From: PFJX01 sp044227325
Lineage (GTDB): Bacteria; Pseudomonadota; Gammaproteobacteria; Burkholderiales; Thiobacillaceae
Reading direction: 5' to 3'
NCBI GenBank assembly: GCA_044227325.1
Contig: JBGAFI010000014.1
Span: 1 to 64,000 of the forward strand
DNA length: 64,000 nucleotides
Made by a program: the position numbers and the translations under genes. Shown here one piece after another: positions 45,150 through 54,926 of the stretch; positions within the stretch are counted from its first letter, which is position 1; every line of letters begins with the position of its first letter. Below the pieces are notes generated by a model. The model was not told the DNA's origin, did not search any database, and saw nothing but the letters and a program-made list of their open reading frames with translations.

Positions 45150-47870
45150 ATGGAACTCGCCAAATCCTTCGAGCCCCACGACATCGAGAAACGCTGGTAC
45201 GCCCACTGGGAAGGCGCCGGCTACTACGGCATGGGCCGGGAGGAGAACAAACCCTTCTATTGCATCCTGCTGCCGCCGCCCAACGTCACCGGCACCCTGC
45301 ACATGGGCCACGCCTTCCAGCACGGCCTCATGGACGCCCTGACCCGCTACCACCGCATGCGCGGCGACAACACCCTGTGGCAGCCGGGCACCGACCATGC
45401 CGGCATCGCCACCCAGATCGTGGTGGAGCGCCAGTTGGACGCCCAGAAGGTGAGCCGCCACGACCTGGGCCGGGAGAAGTTCCTGGAGAAGGTCTGGGAA
45501 TGGAAGGAGCACTCCGGCTCCACCATCACCCGCCAGATGCGCCGCCTGGGCACCTCGCCAGACTGGTCGCGGGAACGCTTCACCATGGACGAGGGCCTGT
45601 CCACCGCCGTCACCGAGGTGTTCGTGCGCCTCTACAACGAGGGTCTCATCTACCGCGGCAAGCGCCTGGTGAACTGGGATCCGGTATTGCAGACCGCCGT
45701 GTCGGACCTGGAAGTGGTGAGCGAGGAGGAGGACGGTTTCATCTGGGAGATCAGCTACCCGCTAGAAGATGGATCGGGCCATCTCACCGTCGCCACCACC
45801 CGGCCGGAAACCCTGCTGGGCGACACCGCCGTCGCCGTGAACCCGGCCGACGAGCGCTATACCCACCTGATCGGCAAGAGCGTGCGCCTGCCGGTGGCGG
45901 AGCGCACCATCCCCATCATCGCCGACGACTACGTGGACCGGGAGTTCGGCACCGGCGTGGTGAAGATCACCCCCGCCCACGATTTCAACGACTGGCAGGT
46001 GGGCCAGCGCCACAAGCTCGCCGCCCTCAACGTGATGACCCTGGATGCGAAGATGAACGACCTCGCGCCCGCCGAATACCAGGGCCTGGACCGTTACGTC
46101 GCGCGCCAGAAGATGCTCGACGAGCTGCAGGCGAAGGGCCTGCTGGTCTCGGCCAAGCCCCATAAGCTGCAGATTCCGCGCGGCGACCGCACCCACGCGG
46201 TGATCGAACCCATGCTCACCGACCAGTGGTTCATGAGCATGGAAGGCCTGGCGAAGCAGGCCCTGGGCGTGGTGGATTCGGGCGAGCTGCGTTTCGTGCC
46301 GGAGAACTGGACCACCACCTACCGCCAGTGGCTGGAGAACATCCAGGACTGGTGCGTCTCGCGCCAGCTCTGGTGGGGACACCGCATTCCCGCCTGGTAC
46401 GACGAGGACGGCAACGTCTACGTGGCGAAGGATGAGGCCGAGGCGAAAAAGCAGGCCGCCGGCCGGGCGATCGTCCGCGACGAGGACGTGCTGGACACCT
46501 GGTTCTCCTCCGCCCTGTGGCCCTTTTCCACCCTGGGCTGGCCGCAAGACACCTGGGAGCTGAAGCACTACCTGCCCACCAGCGTGCTGGTCACCGGCTT
46601 CGACATCATCTTCTTCTGGGTCGCGCGCATGGTCATGATGACCCTGCACTTCACCGGCAAGGTGCCGTTCCGGGACGTCTACGTCACCGGCCTGGTGCGC
46701 GACGCCCACGGCAACAAGATGTCCAAGTCCAAGGGCAACGTGCTGGACCCCATCGACCTGATCGACGGCATCAGCCTGGACGATCTGGTGGCGAAGCGCA
46801 CCACCGGCCTGATGAACCCCAAGCAGGCCCAGGCCATCGAGAAGGCCACGCGCAAGGAGTTCGCCGACGGCATCGCCAGCTTCGGCACCGACGCCCTGCG
46901 CTTCACCTTCGCGTCCCTGGCCACCCACGGCCGCGACATCAAGTTCGACATGGCCCGCTGCGAGGGCTACCGCAACTTCTGCAACAAGCTCTGGAACGCC
47001 AGCCGCTTCGTGCTGATGAACTGCGCGGAGCAGGAGATCGCGGCCGGCGAGACCAGCTTCGTCGACCGCTGGATCCTCGGCCGCCTCGACCAGGCGGTCG
47101 CGGAAGTGCGCGCCGGCTTCGATCAGTACCGCTTCGACATGGCCGCGCGCGCGGTCTACGAATTCGTCTGGGACGAGTATTGCGACTGGTATCTGGAACT
47201 CGCCAAGGTGCAGATCGCCCGGGGCGGCGCGGTGGCGGCGAGCACCCGGCATACCCTGCTGACGGTGCTGGAGACCCTGCTGCGCTTGGCCCACCCCATC
47301 ATTCCCTTCATCACCGAGGAACTCTGGCAGGCGGTCGCGCCCCTGGCCGGAAAAGCGGGTGCCAGCATCATGCTGGCCACGTATCCGGAAACCGATCCGG
47401 GCCGGCTGGACGCGGGCGCCCTGGCGGAAATGGCGAAATTGAAGGATCTGGTCAACGCCACCCGCAACCTGCGCGGCGAGATGAACCTTTCCCCGGCCCA
47501 GAAAGTGCCGCTGTATGTGGAGGGCGAAGCGGAAGCCGCCCACCGCTACGCGCCCTACCTGCGCACCCTCGCCCGGCTCGCGGAAGTCGAGGTGGTGTCC
47601 GCCCTGCCCGAGGGCGACGCCCCCGTGGCCATCGTCGGCGACTGGCGCGTGATGCTGCACATCGAGATCGACCGGGACGCGGAAATCGCCCGTCTCGACA
47701 AGGAGATCGCCCGCCTCGGCGGAGAAATCGCCAAGGCCAAGGGTAAGCTGTCCAATGCCAGTTTCGTCGACAAGGCGCCCGCGGCGGTGGTGGAGCAGGA
47801 ACACAAGCGTCTCGCGGATTTCACCGCGACGCTGGAGAAGCTGCGCGCCCAGCGCGCCAAACTGGGGTAG
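45150..47870 (+). CDS. valS: Valyl-tRNA synthetase
   Basis: 906 residues. HIGH motif in PPPNVTGTLHMGHAFQHG (about 43-60), an editing CP1 domain (about 180-340) and the KMSKS motif in GNKMSKSKGNVLDPIDLI (about 520). A C-terminal anticodon domain and a coiled-coil tail (IARLDKEIARLGGEIAKAKG) follow. It charges tRNA-Val and edits threonine. A TATAAT box at 45079-45084 may be its -10. Confidence 0.98.
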   Translation: MELAKSFEPHDIEKRWYAHWEGAGYYGMGREENKPFYCILLPPPNVTGTLHMGHAFQHGLMDALTRYHRMRGDNTLWQPGTDHAGIATQIVVERQLDAQKVSRHDLGREKFLEKVWEWKEHSGSTITRQMRRLGTSPDWSRERFTMDEGLSTAVTEVFVRLYNEGLIYRGKRLVNWDPVLQTAVSDLEVVSEEEDGFIWEISYPLEDGSGHLTVATTRPETLLGDTAVAVNPADERYTHLIGKSVRLPVAERTIPIIADDYVDREFGTGVVKITPAHDFNDWQVGQRHKLAALNVMTLDAKMNDLAPAEYQGLDRYVARQKMLDELQAKGLLVSAKPHKLQIPRGDRTHAVIEPMLTDQWFMSMEGLAKQALGVVDSGELRFVPENWTTTYRQWLENIQDWCVSRQLWWGHRIPAWYDEDGNVYVAKDEAEAKKQAAGRAIVRDEDVLDTWFSSALWPFSTLGWPQDTWELKHYLPTSVLVTGFDIIFFWVARMVMMTLHFTGKVPFRDVYVTGLVRDAHGNKMSKSKGNVLDPIDLIDGISLDDLVAKRTTGLMNPKQAQAIEKATRKEFADGIASFGTDALRFTFASLATHGRDIKFDMARCEGYRNFCNKLWNASRFVLMNCAEQEIAAGETSFVDRWILGRLDQAVAEVRAGFDQYRFDMAARAVYEFVWDEYCDWYLELAKVQIARGGAVAASTRHTLLTVLETLLRLAHPIIPFITEELWQAVAPLAGKAGASIMLATYPETDPGRLDAGALAEMAKLKDLVNATRNLRGEMNLSPAQKVPLYVEGEAEAAHRYAPYLRTLARLAEVEVVSALPEGDAPVAIVGDWRVMLHIEIDRDAEIARLDKEIARLGGEIAKAKGKLSNASFVDKAPAAVVEQEHKRLADFTATLEKLRAQRAKLG

Positions 47871-47887
47871 TCAGCGAGAGGAGTCGC

Positions 47888-48280
47888 ATGGCCAGGCACC
47901 GCGTCAAACCCACCCGCAATACCTGGACCGAGCTGCGCGCCACGCTCGAAAACCGGCATTTCTGGGTGTTGATGGGATGGAGCTCGCTGATCATCGGCGT
48001 CGGCGGCGCGCTGCTCTGGCTGGCCGTCAAGAACTGGGACTCCGCCATGAGCCTGAAAGCCGTGGAATGCCGGCGCTGGGGCAACACGGACTACAACATC
48101 CTGGCCATCGCCATGCTCGCCCCCTTCTTCGTCATCAGCGTGCTGGGCGCGATCAGCGAGCTCTGGCACAACCTGGAACGCCGCCACAAGCACATCACCA
48201 CCCATTGGCGCCCCATGGTCGTGTTCACGACCTTCGTTTTTCTGCTGGGCGCGCTGATCCTGACCATCCTGCACTGCTGA
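47888..48280 (+). CDS. Uncharacterised two-helix membrane protein
   Basis: 130 residues with hydrophobic segments at about 28-48, 71-91 and 110-128, no signal peptide, and a His-rich cytoplasmic stretch (ERRHKHITTHW). No family was recognised. It starts 18 bp after valS and may be co-transcribed. Confidence 0.65.
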   Translation: MARHRVKPTRNTWTELRATLENRHFWVLMGWSSLIIGVGGALLWLAVKNWDSAMSLKAVECRRWGNTDYNILAIAMLAPFFVISVLGAISELWHNLERRHKHITTHWRPMVVFTTFVFLLGALILTILHC

Positions 48281-48480
48281 GCCGATCCCGAACCGAGGGC
48301 GGTCGGGGTGTCCGCCACCCCTCAGATTGACCCAGTCTATTCGTACATAAGAACTTTCGATTACTCCAATATCGCGATGGGCGGGTCTTTAAAGGTAACA
48401 TTCGCGTCTATTTGGCCGGGTCGCGGTAGCTCGCCCGGTCTCGCGAAATCCCTGAAGTCTTCACCCATCGGAGGCGATAC

Positions 48481-49764
48481 ATGACGTCTGTAGTGGCGAC
48501 CAACCAGACCATTCTGGTCGTGGGCGGCGGCATCTCGGGCATGACAGCCGCGCTCGAAGCGGCCGAAACCGGGAAGCAAGTCGTGCTGGTGGAGAAGAAC
48601 CCGTACCTGGGCGGCCGTACCGTTCAGCTCTACCGGTACTTCCCCAAGATGTGCCATCCCACCTGCGGCCTGGAAATCAACCTGCGCCGCCTCAAGGCCA
48701 ACCCCCGCATCCAGGTGCTGACCCTGGCGGAAGTGACCGGCATCTCCGGTGAGAAGGGCGCCTACAGCGTCTCCGTCAAGCTCAAGCCGCGCTACGTGAA
48801 CGCCAATTGCACCGCCTGCGGCGAGTGCGGCAAGGCGGTCGAGGGCGAGATCGCCGACGAGTTCAACTACAACCTGGGCAAGATCAAGGCGGCCTATCTG
48901 CCGTCCAGCATGGCCTATCCCCAGCGCTACGTGATCGACCCGTCCATCATCGGCACCGCCGACGCCGACAAGGCCAAGGCCGCCTGCAAGTACGACGCGG
49001 TGAACCTGGACGACAAGGAAGAAGTCATCAGCCTGTCCGCCGGCGCCATCGTCTGGGCCACCGGCTGGCAGCCCTACGACGCCTCCAAGATCGTCTACTA
49101 CGGCTACGACCGCTTCCCCAACGTCATCACCAACGTGGAATTCGAGCGTCTGGCCGACCCGCACGGTCCCACCGGCGGCAAGATCCTGCGTCCGTCCGAC
49201 GGCAAGGAAGCCAAGAATATCGCCTTCATCCAGTGCGCCGGTTCCCGCGACGAGAACCACCTGCGCCACTGCTCCCGCTTCTGCTGCATGGCTTCGCTGA
49301 AGCAGACCCACTATGTGCAGGAAGCCTACGGCGACGAAGGCAAGTCCACCATCTACTACATCGACATCCGCGCCATCGATCGCTTCGAGGACTTCTACCA
49401 GAAGGTGAAGGCCAACCCGAACGTGTCGTTCGTGAAATCCAAGGTGGCCCGCATCACCGAGGACAAGGCCGGCAACCCGGTGTGCAACGGCGTCAACGTC
49501 GAGGGCTACCAGCGTTACGCCACCGCCCATGATCTGGTGGTGCTGGCCCTGGGCATGGAGCCCTCCGTCAAGGGCGTGGAAATCCCCGCCGAGGTGATGT
49601 CGGATTCCTCCGGCTTCGTCATGGCCGACCCGAGCAACGCCGGCATCTTCGGCGCCGGTTGCGCCACCAACGCGCTGGATGTGAACCGCGCCGTGCAGAG
49701 CGCCACCGCCGCCGCCCTGCGGGCCATCCAGGTCGTCAACAAAGTTGCCCGCGCGGAGGCTTGA
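48481..49764 (+). CDS. qmoA: Quinone-interacting oxidoreductase subunit QmoA (HdrA-like flavoprotein)
   Basis: 427 residues. FAD-binding GxGxxG LVVGGGISGMTAALEAAETG at the N-terminus. Cys residues for an Fe-S cluster lie in MCHPTCGLEINLRR and ANCTACGECGKAV, and the conserved IQCAGSRDENHLRHCSRFCC appears at about 250. The C-terminal FGAGCATNALDVNRAVQSAT completes the flavin site. Qmo works with APS reductase in sulfate reducers and, in reverse, in sulfur oxidisers. It is cytoplasmic and heads qmoA-qmoB-hdrC-hdrB. Confidence 0.9.
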   Translation: MTSVVATNQTILVVGGGISGMTAALEAAETGKQVVLVEKNPYLGGRTVQLYRYFPKMCHPTCGLEINLRRLKANPRIQVLTLAEVTGISGEKGAYSVSVKLKPRYVNANCTACGECGKAVEGEIADEFNYNLGKIKAAYLPSSMAYPQRYVIDPSIIGTADADKAKAACKYDAVNLDDKEEVISLSAGAIVWATGWQPYDASKIVYYGYDRFPNVITNVEFERLADPHGPTGGKILRPSDGKEAKNIAFIQCAGSRDENHLRHCSRFCCMASLKQTHYVQEAYGDEGKSTIYYIDIRAIDRFEDFYQKVKANPNVSFVKSKVARITEDKAGNPVCNGVNVEGYQRYATAHDLVVLALGMEPSVKGVEIPAEVMSDSSGFVMADPSNAGIFGAGCATNALDVNRAVQSATAAALRAIQVVNKVARAEA

Positions 49765-49769
49765 GAAAA

Positions 49770-51949
49770 ATGGCTGAAACGAAAACTGCTGCATATATCT
49801 GCAAGGGCTGCGAGATCGGAACCCGTCTCGATACCGACGCCCTGGTCAAGGCCGCGACCAAGTCCGGCAAGATGAACCTCGTGCGCGAGCACGACTTCCT
49901 CTGTTCCGCCGAGGGCGTGGCCCTGATCAAGAACGACATCGAAACGGAAGGCGTCACCCACGCCGCCATCTGCGCCTGCTCGCGCCGGGCCAAGACCGAG
50001 GCGTTCAACTTCCCCACCATCGCCATGAGCCGGGGCAACCTGCGCGAAGGCGTGATCTGGATTCGTCCCGACACCGAGGAAGCCCGCGAAACCACCCAGG
50101 AAATGGCGGAAGACTACGTGCGCATGGCCTGCGCCGAGGTGAAGGCCATGCAGGTGCCCCCGGGCAACCAGAAGACCGGCACCGTCAAGACCCTGCTGGT
50201 TGTTGGCGGCGGCATGTCCGGCATGACCTCCGCCCTGGAGGCCTCCAAGGCCGGCTACAAGGTGGTGCTGGTCGAGAAGACCGGCGCCCTGGGCGGCTGG
50301 GCCGGCAAGCTGCACAAGCGCGTGCCGACCCGCGAGCCGTTCAAGGCCCCCGAGGACAACGGCGTGGCCGACATGGTCGCCCGCATCGAGGCCGACTCCA
50401 ACATCAAGGTCTACCTGAACGCCACCATCGCCAAGACCGACGGCGCGCCGGGCCGCTTCAAGGTGGAGATCGCCGTGGAATCCGGCGCCATCGCCCAGGA
50501 GGACATCGGCGCCATCGTCCAGGCCACCGGCTTCAGCCTGTACGACGCGAACAAGCTGCCCGAATTCGGTTTCGGCAAGACCCCCAACGTGGTGGACCAG
50601 GCCGGCCTGGAGGCGCTGGCGAAAGCCGCCGCGGCGGAAGGCAAGCCCATCTGCCGTCCCTCCGACGGCCAGCCGGTCAAGTCCGTGGTGTTCGTCCAGT
50701 GCGCCGGGCAGCGTGACGCTTCCGGCACCCATCTCCAGTACTGTTCCGGCTTCTGCTGCAACACCAGCATCAAGCAGGCCATGTACTTCAAGGACGGCAA
50801 CCCGGACATCGACACCGTGGTGCTGTTCACCGACCTGCGCACCCCGGGCAACGGCGAGGACTTCTACCGCGCCGCCCAGAACAACTGAACGAGGAGACCG
50901 AGGCCCAGGCCGACCTGGTGGTCCTGGCCACCGGCGTGGTGCCCAACTCAGGCATCAACATCGACGCGGTGCCCGCCGCGCCGGCGGAAGCCGAGACACC
51001 CGCCGAGGGCGAGGCGCCCAAGGAAGTGGTCGCCAGCATCCCGGTGGAGTCGATCCTGAACCTGACCTACCGCCAGGGTCCGGACATGCCCCAGCACAAG
51101 TTCGGCTTCACCGACTCCCACTTCATCTGCTTCCCCTACGAGACCCGCCGCACCGGCATCTACACCGCCGGTCCGGTGCGCCGTCCCATGGACATCCTGC
51201 AAGCCCAGGAGGACGCCACCGGCGCCGCCATGAAGGCGATCCAGGCCATGGAGAACGCCGGTCTTGGCAAGGCCGCTCATCCGCGCGCCGGCGACCTGTC
51301 GTTCCCGACCGTGCGTCTGGAAGGCTGCACCCAGTGCAAGCGCTGCACGGTGGAATGCCCGTTCGGCGCCATCGACGAGGACGAGAAACGCTTCCCCCTG
51401 TTCAACGAGTCGCGCTGCCGCCGCTGCGGCACCTGCATGGGCGCCTGCCCGGTGCGGGTGATCTCCTTCGAGAACTATTCGGTGAACACCGTGGGTTCCC
51501 AGATCAAGGCCGTGGACGTGCCGGACGAGTTCTCCGAGAAGCCGCGCATCCTGATCCTGGCCTGCGAGAACGACGCCTACCCGGCCCTGGACATGGCCGG
51601 CATGAACCGCAACGAGTACGACCCCTTCGTGCGGGTCATCCCGGTGCGCTGCCTGGGTTCGGTGAACACCATCTGGATCACAGACGCCCTCAACGGCGGC
51701 TACGACGGCGTCATGCTCATGGGCTGCAAGCACGGCGAGGAATACCAGTGCCACTTCGTCAAGGGTTCCGAGTTGGGTCGCTACCGCCTGTCCAAGGTGG
51801 GCGACACCCTCAAGGGCATGAATCTGGAAACCGAACGGGTCCACGATCTGGAAGTGGCGATCACCGACATCGCCACCTTGCCCCAGAAGATCAACGACTA
51901 CGCGGCCCTGATCAAATCCTTCCCGCCGTCCCCGTTCAAGGGCTTCTAA
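49770..51949 (+). pseudogene. qmoB: QmoB (HdrA-like), broken by an internal deletion/frameshift
   Basis: The first part (49770-50888, 372 residues) has YICKGCEIGTRLD at its N-terminus, the flavin motif LLVVGGGMSGMTSALEASKA, and VQCAGQRDASGTHLQYCSGF. It ends at a TGA after RAAQNN. Coding resumes in another frame from about 50885 (LNEETEAQADLVVLATGVVP) and runs to 51949. That part has two ferredoxin-like clusters (GCTQCKRCTVECPFGAIDED and CRRCGTCMGACPVRVISFEN) and an MvhD-like end. Comparison with the matching stretch of QmoA suggests that about 30-40 residues are missing at the junction. Either the gene is inactive or the assembly is wrong here. The flanking genes look intact. Confidence 0.85.
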
Positions 51950-51959
51950 GGAGATTGCG

Positions 51960-52592
51960 ATGAGCGACAAGAACCAAGAGATGGCCGAGCGCTACAAGAA
52001 CAATTTCCTGAAGGAGATTGAAGAGCAGGCCGAGATGGGCGAGTGGGTGAAGATGTGCATGCAGTGCGGCCTGTGTTCCGGCTCCTGCCCCACCAACTTC
52101 CATTCCGGCTGGGACCATCCGCCCCAGGAAATCTTCATGCTGATCCGCGCCGGCAAGCGCGAGGAGGTGCTGAATTCCCAGGGCATGTACATGTGCACGT
52201 CCTGCTACAACTGCTACGTGCGTTGCCCGCGCAAGGTGCCGGTCACCCACGTCATGCACGGCATCGCCGAGTACGCCTACCGCATCGGCCGGGCGCCCAA
52301 GAACCAGCCCACCATGCACCTGTCCAAGACCTTCTGGAACAACGCCACCAAGTACGGCCGCGTCAACGAGGTCAAGCTGACCCAGTCCCTGTACTTCAAG
52401 GACGGCATCGGCGCCGGCATCAAGAAGGGCATGGAAATGCAGGACGTGGCCCTGGGCCTGGTCAAGGCCGGCCGCCTGAACCCCATGGAAGCCTTGGGCA
52501 TGGGCCACAAGTGCAAGGACATCAAGGGCATCCACGCCATGCTGGCCAAGGCCAACGAACTGGAAGCCAAGAACAAGGCCGCCAAGGGTTAA
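51960..52592 (+). CDS. hdrC: HdrC-like iron-sulfur protein of the Qmo module
   Basis: 210 residues with two [4Fe-4S] motifs: CMQCGLCSGSCPTNF (about 32-46) and CTSCYNCYVRCPRKVP (about 79-94). No membrane helix, so this is soluble HdrC rather than the N-terminal half of QmoC. It probably passes electrons between QmoB and HdrB. It starts 10 bp after qmoB. Confidence 0.88.
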   Translation: MSDKNQEMAERYKNNFLKEIEEQAEMGEWVKMCMQCGLCSGSCPTNFHSGWDHPPQEIFMLIRAGKREEVLNSQGMYMCTSCYNCYVRCPRKVPVTHVMHGIAEYAYRIGRAPKNQPTMHLSKTFWNNATKYGRVNEVKLTQSLYFKDGIGAGIKKGMEMQDVALGLVKAGRLNPMEALGMGHKCKDIKGIHAMLAKANELEAKNKAAKG

Positions 52593-52604
52593 GGAGAAAT
52601 ACAG

Positions 52605-53501
52605 ATGGCACGCAAGGAATACGCTTTCTACCCCGGCTGCTCGTCCCAGAAGGGCGCCTCGGCCTCCAACTATCTGGTTTCGGTCGAGTCCATGTGCAAG
52701 ACCCTGGACATCAAGATGACCGAGATTCCGGACTGGAACTGCTGCGGCGCCTCCGTCAGCTACGCCGAAGCCGGCGAACTGCCCCGGCACGTCATGAACG
52801 CCCGCAACTTCGCCCTGGCCGAGACCAACCTGCCCGGCCAGGACATCGTCGCCACCTGCGCCGCCTGCTGGCTGGGCTCGCGGGAATCCAAGGAGCGCCT
52901 GGAGCACAGCGACCGCCTCATGGCCGACACCCAGACCGCCCTCAAGGAAGCCGGCCTGCAGATCAAGGTCATTCCCGAGATCCGCCACATGGTGGAAGTG
53001 CTGATCGAGGACCTGGGCTACGACGAACTTAAGAAGCCGGTCAAGAAGCCTCTGGACGGCATGAAGTTCGCCGGCTACGTGGGCTGCCAGACCAACCGGC
53101 CGTTCGGCATCGCCGGCGAGTCCTTCGAGAACCCCTTGTATCTCGACAAGCTGATCGAGACCGTCGGCGGCGAAGCGGTGAAGTACGACCAGAAGGTCAC
53201 CTGCTGCGGCGGCGCCCTGGCCTTCTCCGAGCCGGAAAAGGCCCAGGGCCAGATCAAGGACATCATCGAGGCCGCCTACGACGGCGGCGCCGAGATGATC
53301 GTCACCCCCTGCCCCCTGTGCCAGGCCAACGTGGAGGTCTACCAGGGCCAGATCAACAAGAAGTACGGCACCAAGTTCGACATCCCGGTGCTGTACTACT
53401 CCCAGTTGATGACCCTGGCCTACGGCGGCTCCGCCAAGGAAGCCGGCCTGAACGGCAACGTGGTGCGGGCGAGAAAGCTGGAAGAGTTCGCCGGGAAGTG
53501 A
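52605..53501 (+). CDS. hdrB: HdrB-like CCG-domain protein of the Qmo module
   Basis: 298 residues with two CCG domains: FYPGCSSQKGASASNYLV with WNCCGASVSYAEAGEL and TCAACWLGS, then GCQTNRPFGI with VTCCGGALAFSEPEKAQGQ and TPCPLCQANVEVYQ. Such domains hold the special non-cubane clusters of heterodisulfide reductase. The natural partner here is not known. It is the last gene of the module and is followed by a good terminator. Confidence 0.9.
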   Translation: MARKEYAFYPGCSSQKGASASNYLVSVESMCKTLDIKMTEIPDWNCCGASVSYAEAGELPRHVMNARNFALAETNLPGQDIVATCAACWLGSRESKERLEHSDRLMADTQTALKEAGLQIKVIPEIRHMVEVLIEDLGYDELKKPVKKPLDGMKFAGYVGCQTNRPFGIAGESFENPLYLDKLIETVGGEAVKYDQKVTCCGGALAFSEPEKAQGQIKDIIEAAYDGGAEMIVTPCPLCQANVEVYQGQINKKYGTKFDIPVLYYSQLMTLAYGGSAKEAGLNGNVVRARKLEEFAGK

Positions 53502-53536
53502 AATCGGCGCGGCCTCGGCCGCGAGCCGGCGCGCAA

Positions 53537-53560
53537 ACGGGGGCTTGAGCCCCCGTTTTT
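53537..53560 (+). terminator. Terminator after hdrB
   Basis: ACGGGGGC-TTGA-GCCCCCGT stem followed by TTTT. Confidence 0.85.
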
Positions 53561-53834
53561 CTTTCAAGTCGGCCACCGGGGGCGGTGCTTTCCGATGCGG
53601 ATTGGGTGCCCGCATCGCCCTATCGCTCTGGGTATCCAATGTCCGCGGCCGGAATTTCCGGGGAAAGCGACGAAGTCGGAGAGGCTAGCCTTACCGCGAC
53701 AAAACCCTATTACTACAGCGGTTTAGTCGGGCTTGTCGCAGCCATTGCAAAAGACGACGGCCGCGCGTGGCTCGTCGAGATATTTTTCTCTTTTACAAAC
53801 ATTGTGTTAGATGATTTTTTAGAAAAATCGCCTG
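53561..53834. other. Intergenic region between the Qmo module and nafY
   Basis: No convincing gene. It becomes AT-rich after about 53780, which would suit an IHF-bending segment ahead of a sigma-54 promoter. TGT-N10-GCA at 53734-53749 is one mismatch from the NifA site TGT-N10-ACA and lies about 90 bp before the promoter. Confidence 0.4.
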
Positions 53835-53851
53835 CTGGCACTCAATCTGCT
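53835..53851 (+). promoter_or_regulatory. Sigma-54 (-24/-12) promoter of the nafY-like gene
   Basis: CTGGCACTCAATCTGCT has GG at 53837-53838 and GC at 53849-53850 with the required 10-bp gap, and TGGCAC is the consensus -24 element. The -12 is CTGC instead of TTGC. It lies 36 bp before the ATG. Confidence 0.7.
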
Positions 53852-53886
53852 TGGTGTAGACAACCCCCGACAGAGGAATCCCTCCC

Positions 53887-54621
53887 ATGCAACAGAGTGC
53901 AGCCCCCATCTCCCGAGAAGCCGCCCTGCGCATCGCCCTGGCCGCCCGCGCCATGCCCGGTATCGACCTGCCCCAGTTGATCGACGTCCTGCAGAACCGG
54001 ATCGGCAAGGACGAGATCGCGTCCGAGGACTTGCGCACCCTCACCGTCACCGATCTGAAGACCGCCTTCGCCAGCGCGGACGGCGAGGAGGACGGCGAGG
54101 ACATCGGTATCGGGCTCGAGGCCATGAAGCTCGCGGTGCGCATCCTGTGGGGCGATACCGAGGGCGAGGTTCTGCCGCCGGTCCAGTCCTATGCCGAGGG
54201 CGACATGCCCGGTTCGGTGCGGGTGGCGCTGGCCTCGGACAGCGGCGAGGCCCTCAACGGCCATTTCGGTTCCTGCATCCGCTATCTGGTCTACCAGGTG
54301 TCGTCGTCGGAAACCCGTCTGGTCGGCATACGCGATGCCCTGGAGGCGGACTTCGCGCCGGACAAGAACGGTTTCCGCGTCCAGTTGATTTCCGACTGCC
54401 ATGTGCTCTACGTGGTCTCCATCGGCGGGCCGGCCGCGGCCAAGGTGATCAAGGGCGGCATCTATCCGATGAAGCGCATCGAGGGGGGCGCCGCCGCCGA
54501 GGTGCTGGCCGAGTTCCAGCGCATGATGACCCAGTCGCCGCCGCCCTGGCTGGCCAAGATCCTCGGCGTCGCGGAAGGCCAGCGCCTGAAGAACTACCAC
54601 GCCGCCAGCGTCGACGAATGA
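53887..54621 (+). CDS. nafY: NafY-like nitrogenase apoprotein/FeMo-cofactor chaperone
   Basis: 244 residues, the NafY length. The N-terminal helical domain (about 1-100) resembles the SAM-like apo-dinitrogenase-binding part. The C-terminal NifX/NafY cofactor-binding domain carries VRVALASDSG, LNGHFGSCIRYLVYQVSS (the His is the FeMo-co ligand in NafY) and VLYVVSIGGPAAAKVIKGGI. It would stabilise apo-nitrogenase or carry cofactor. No other nif genes are in the window. A sigma-54 promoter upstream fits NifA control. Confidence 0.85.
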   Translation: MQQSAAPISREAALRIALAARAMPGIDLPQLIDVLQNRIGKDEIASEDLRTLTVTDLKTAFASADGEEDGEDIGIGLEAMKLAVRILWGDTEGEVLPPVQSYAEGDMPGSVRVALASDSGEALNGHFGSCIRYLVYQVSSSETRLVGIRDALEADFAPDKNGFRVQLISDCHVLYVVSIGGPAAAKVIKGGIYPMKRIEGGAAAEVLAEFQRMMTQSPPPWLAKILGVAEGQRLKNYHAASVDE

Positions 54622-54632
54622 GGACGCGCGCC

Positions 54633-54899
54633 ATGGCCGACAAGGACTACCAGCGCATCGTCACCGACCTGATCGCCAACGCCATCGGCACCTCGAAGGT
54701 CGCCGGCGAGAACAGCCGGATCACCCGCCTGGTGGCCGGCAGCATCGACCGCTTCGCCGCCGAGTTGCGCGGCGGCGAACGGGAAGAGGAGGCGCGCGAT
54801 CTGGTCGAGCATGCCGCCGCCCTGTTGGCCGAATACGATGGCGCCGAGGTGGTGCCGGCCCTGACCGCGGCGGTCGAGGCCCTGGCCGCCCGTCATTGA
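54633..54899 (+). CDS. Small hypothetical protein downstream of nafY
   Basis: 88 residues, MADKDYQRIVTDLIANAIGT..., all helical by appearance, with no signal or membrane segment. No family was recognised. It starts 11 bp after nafY and probably belongs to the same sigma-54 transcript. Confidence 0.65.
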   Translation: MADKDYQRIVTDLIANAIGTSKVAGENSRITRLVAGSIDRFAAELRGGEREEEARDLVEHAAALLAEYDGAEVVPALTAAVEALAARH

Positions 54900-54926
54900 A
54901 CAAGTCGTCAATCCAGGAGTAATGCC

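Noticed and set aside
48481..53501. Sulfur-oxidising sHdr (HdrC1B1A-hyp-HdrC2B2) locus
   Set aside because: There are two HdrA-like flavoproteins of QmoA and QmoB type, one HdrC and one HdrB, and no lipoate-binding protein or lipoate assembly gene nearby.
53585..53980. Possible 131-codon gene after the hdrB terminator
   Set aside because: It runs through the sigma-54 promoter and into nafY in another frame, with no ribosome-binding site or recognisable domain.
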